DNA from: Luminiphilus syltensis NOR5-1B
GTDB taxonomy: Bacteria > Pseudomonadota > Gammaproteobacteria > Pseudomonadales > Halieaceae
Reading direction: 5' to 3'
NCBI RefSeq assembly: GCF_000158175.1
Contig: NZ_DS999411.1
Coordinates: 93,951 to 157,950, forward strand
Length of the DNA stretch: 64,000 bases
The notes beneath the pieces are model-generated. The model saw only the letters and a list, made by a program, of their open reading frames with translations. It was not told where the DNA came from and did no database searches. This document shows, in pieces, positions 63,375 through 64,000 of the stretch. Numbering within the stretch: position 1 is the first letter of the stretch; every line of letters starts with the position of its first letter. The position numbers and the translations under genes were made by a program.

Positions 63375-64000
63375 TCACTCCTTGGATTTTTTACACGGGG
63401 GCTCTTGTAACGGAACCAACTTTTCAAGCTCCGCCACGCGCTTTGCGAGTGCGTCGAGCTGCTCAAGGCGAAGCGCACTTCTCGACCATTGTTTCAGGGG
63501 CTGCAAACTCGTTCCGGAGCCGTAATGCCCAGGCTCCGTTACCGATCGGGTCACCCGACCCTGGCCCCCGATATGCACATTGTCGACTAGCTCTACGTGA
63601 TCTCCGACCCCAACCTGCCCCGCCAGGGTGCAGTTTTCGCCGATAACCGTACTGCCGGCAATACCCACGCAGGCGGCAATCGCCGTATTCCTGCCAATCC
63701 GCACGCCGTGGGCGATATGTACCTGGTTGTCAATAATGACCCCATCGGCGATCTCCGTGTCGTGTAAGGCACCGCGATCGATCGCGGTACAGGCACCTAT
63801 TTCAACGCGATCGCCGATCCGAACCGAGGCCAACTGCAGAATCTTCTGCCAGCCATCCGGACTGGGGGCAAAGCCGAATCCATCGGATCCGATAACGGCG
63901 TTGGACTGTACAAGGCAACATTCGCCAATGGTGACGTGATGATGCAGCACGACACCGGGACGCAGCTGGGTACCCGCACCCAGAGTCACCCCCGGACCCA
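63375..64000 (-). CDS. lpxD: UDP-3-O-(3-hydroxymyristoyl)glucosamine N-acyltransferase, C-terminal part (cut by window edge)
   Basis: LpxD adds the N-linked 3-hydroxyacyl chain in lipid A synthesis. Only the last 208 residues are inside the window; the frame runs off the right edge. The visible part is a left-handed beta-helix with hexapeptide repeats. Its catalytic region reads [20 protein letters not shown], with His in HIAHG. The C-terminal helix ([17 protein letters not shown]) has a Lys-rich tail (CKKSKE). Its last codons hold the fabZ ribosome site. Confidence 0.96.
   Translation of the reverse strand, partial: GPGVTLGAGTQLRPGVVLHHHVTIGECCLVQSNAVIGSDGFGFAPSPDGWQKILQLASVRIGDRVEIGACTAIDRGALHDTEIADGVIIDNQVHIAHGVRIGRNTAIAACVGIAGSTVIGENCTLAGQVGVGDHVELVDNVHIGGQGRVTRSVTEPGHYGSGTSLQPLKQWSRSALRLEQLDALAKRVAELEKLVPLQEPPCKKSKE

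Noticed and set aside
1-64000. CRISPR arrays, prophage genes or a replication origin
   Set aside because: No regular spaced repeats, cas genes, phage structural genes, dnaA or DnaA-box cluster are visible.

Overview
The window looks like the chromosome of a Gram-negative gammaproteobacterium, probably a marine heterotroph. The evidence is the gene order lpxD-fabZ-lpxA-lpxB-rnhB-dnaE and alaS-lysC-csrA-tRNA-Ser, plus GreB, two TonB-dependent receptors, a BCCT transporter and a periplasmic-type sulfatase. No genus can be named from this sequence alone. The right half (about 34.7-64 kb) is conserved housekeeping and catabolic DNA. The left half (1-34.5 kb) is accessory: it looks less GC-rich by eye, has longer intergenic gaps, and holds decayed genes and insertion-sequence scraps.

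Left half, in order. A 3'-truncated indolepyruvate ferredoxin oxidoreductase is divergent from an Lrp/AsnC regulator (0-2.1 kb). A C1 operon of a dimethylglycine/sarcosine dehydrogenase-like flavoprotein, PurU and FolD follows (2.3-6.6 kb). Next are a fused 2-oxoacid dehydrogenase E1 coupled to a FabD-like acyltransferase, and glutaryl-CoA dehydrogenase with a LysR regulator (7.3-12.9 kb). From 13.4 to 32.2 kb lies a catabolic cluster: RidA, an aspartoacylase-family deacylase, an RraA-like protein, a Rieske oxygenase with a carnitine-monooxygenase-type iron site, an XRE-cupin regulator, two aldehyde dehydrogenases, a TPR-sulfotransferase, an FMN hydroxyacid dehydrogenase, a sulfatase, a TonB receptor and a BCCT transporter. 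An acyl-CoA synthetase lies between two decayed IS3 fragments at 32.2-34.5 kb.

Two observations make the cluster stand out. First, it carried two copies of a RidA-deacylase-BCCT module that decayed in opposite ways. At 13.4-15.3 kb the two enzymes are intact and the transporter is a frameshifted, deleted remnant. At 30.3-32.2 kb the transporter is intact and the two enzymes are reduced to one chimeric 98-codon ORF. Second, a 28-bp dyad, AGTGAA-N16-TTCACT with few mismatches and exactly the same spacing, occurs upstream of five units: the flavoprotein/PurU/FolD operon, RidA, Rieske/XRE, one aldehyde dehydrogenase, and the TonB receptor/BCCT pair. I infer one regulon for uptake and breakdown of an N-methylated, possibly sulfated or acylated, compound. 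The TonB receptor would carry it over the outer membrane, the sulfatase would act in the periplasm and BCCT would import it. The Rieske enzyme would oxidise it, the aldehyde dehydrogenases would finish the carbon skeleton, and the flavoprotein, FolD and PurU would handle methyl groups as folate-bound C1. The substrate is not known, and no Rieske reductase partner is in the window.

Right half: tRNA-Ser(GCT) with a strong terminator, csrA, lysC, an alkaline phosphatase lipoprotein, alaS, a HIT protein, a Trm112-like protein, an M23 peptidase, greB, a Fur-boxed TonB receptor, gcvP, a class III CoA transferase, and hydantoinase subunits with an HMG-CoA lyase-like gene. These are followed by a VOC protein, a cysteine hydrolase, a DUF1244 protein, a lipoprotein-type NUDIX hydrolase, and the dnaE-rnhB-lpxB-lpxA-fabZ-lpxD block, whose lpxD runs off the right edge.
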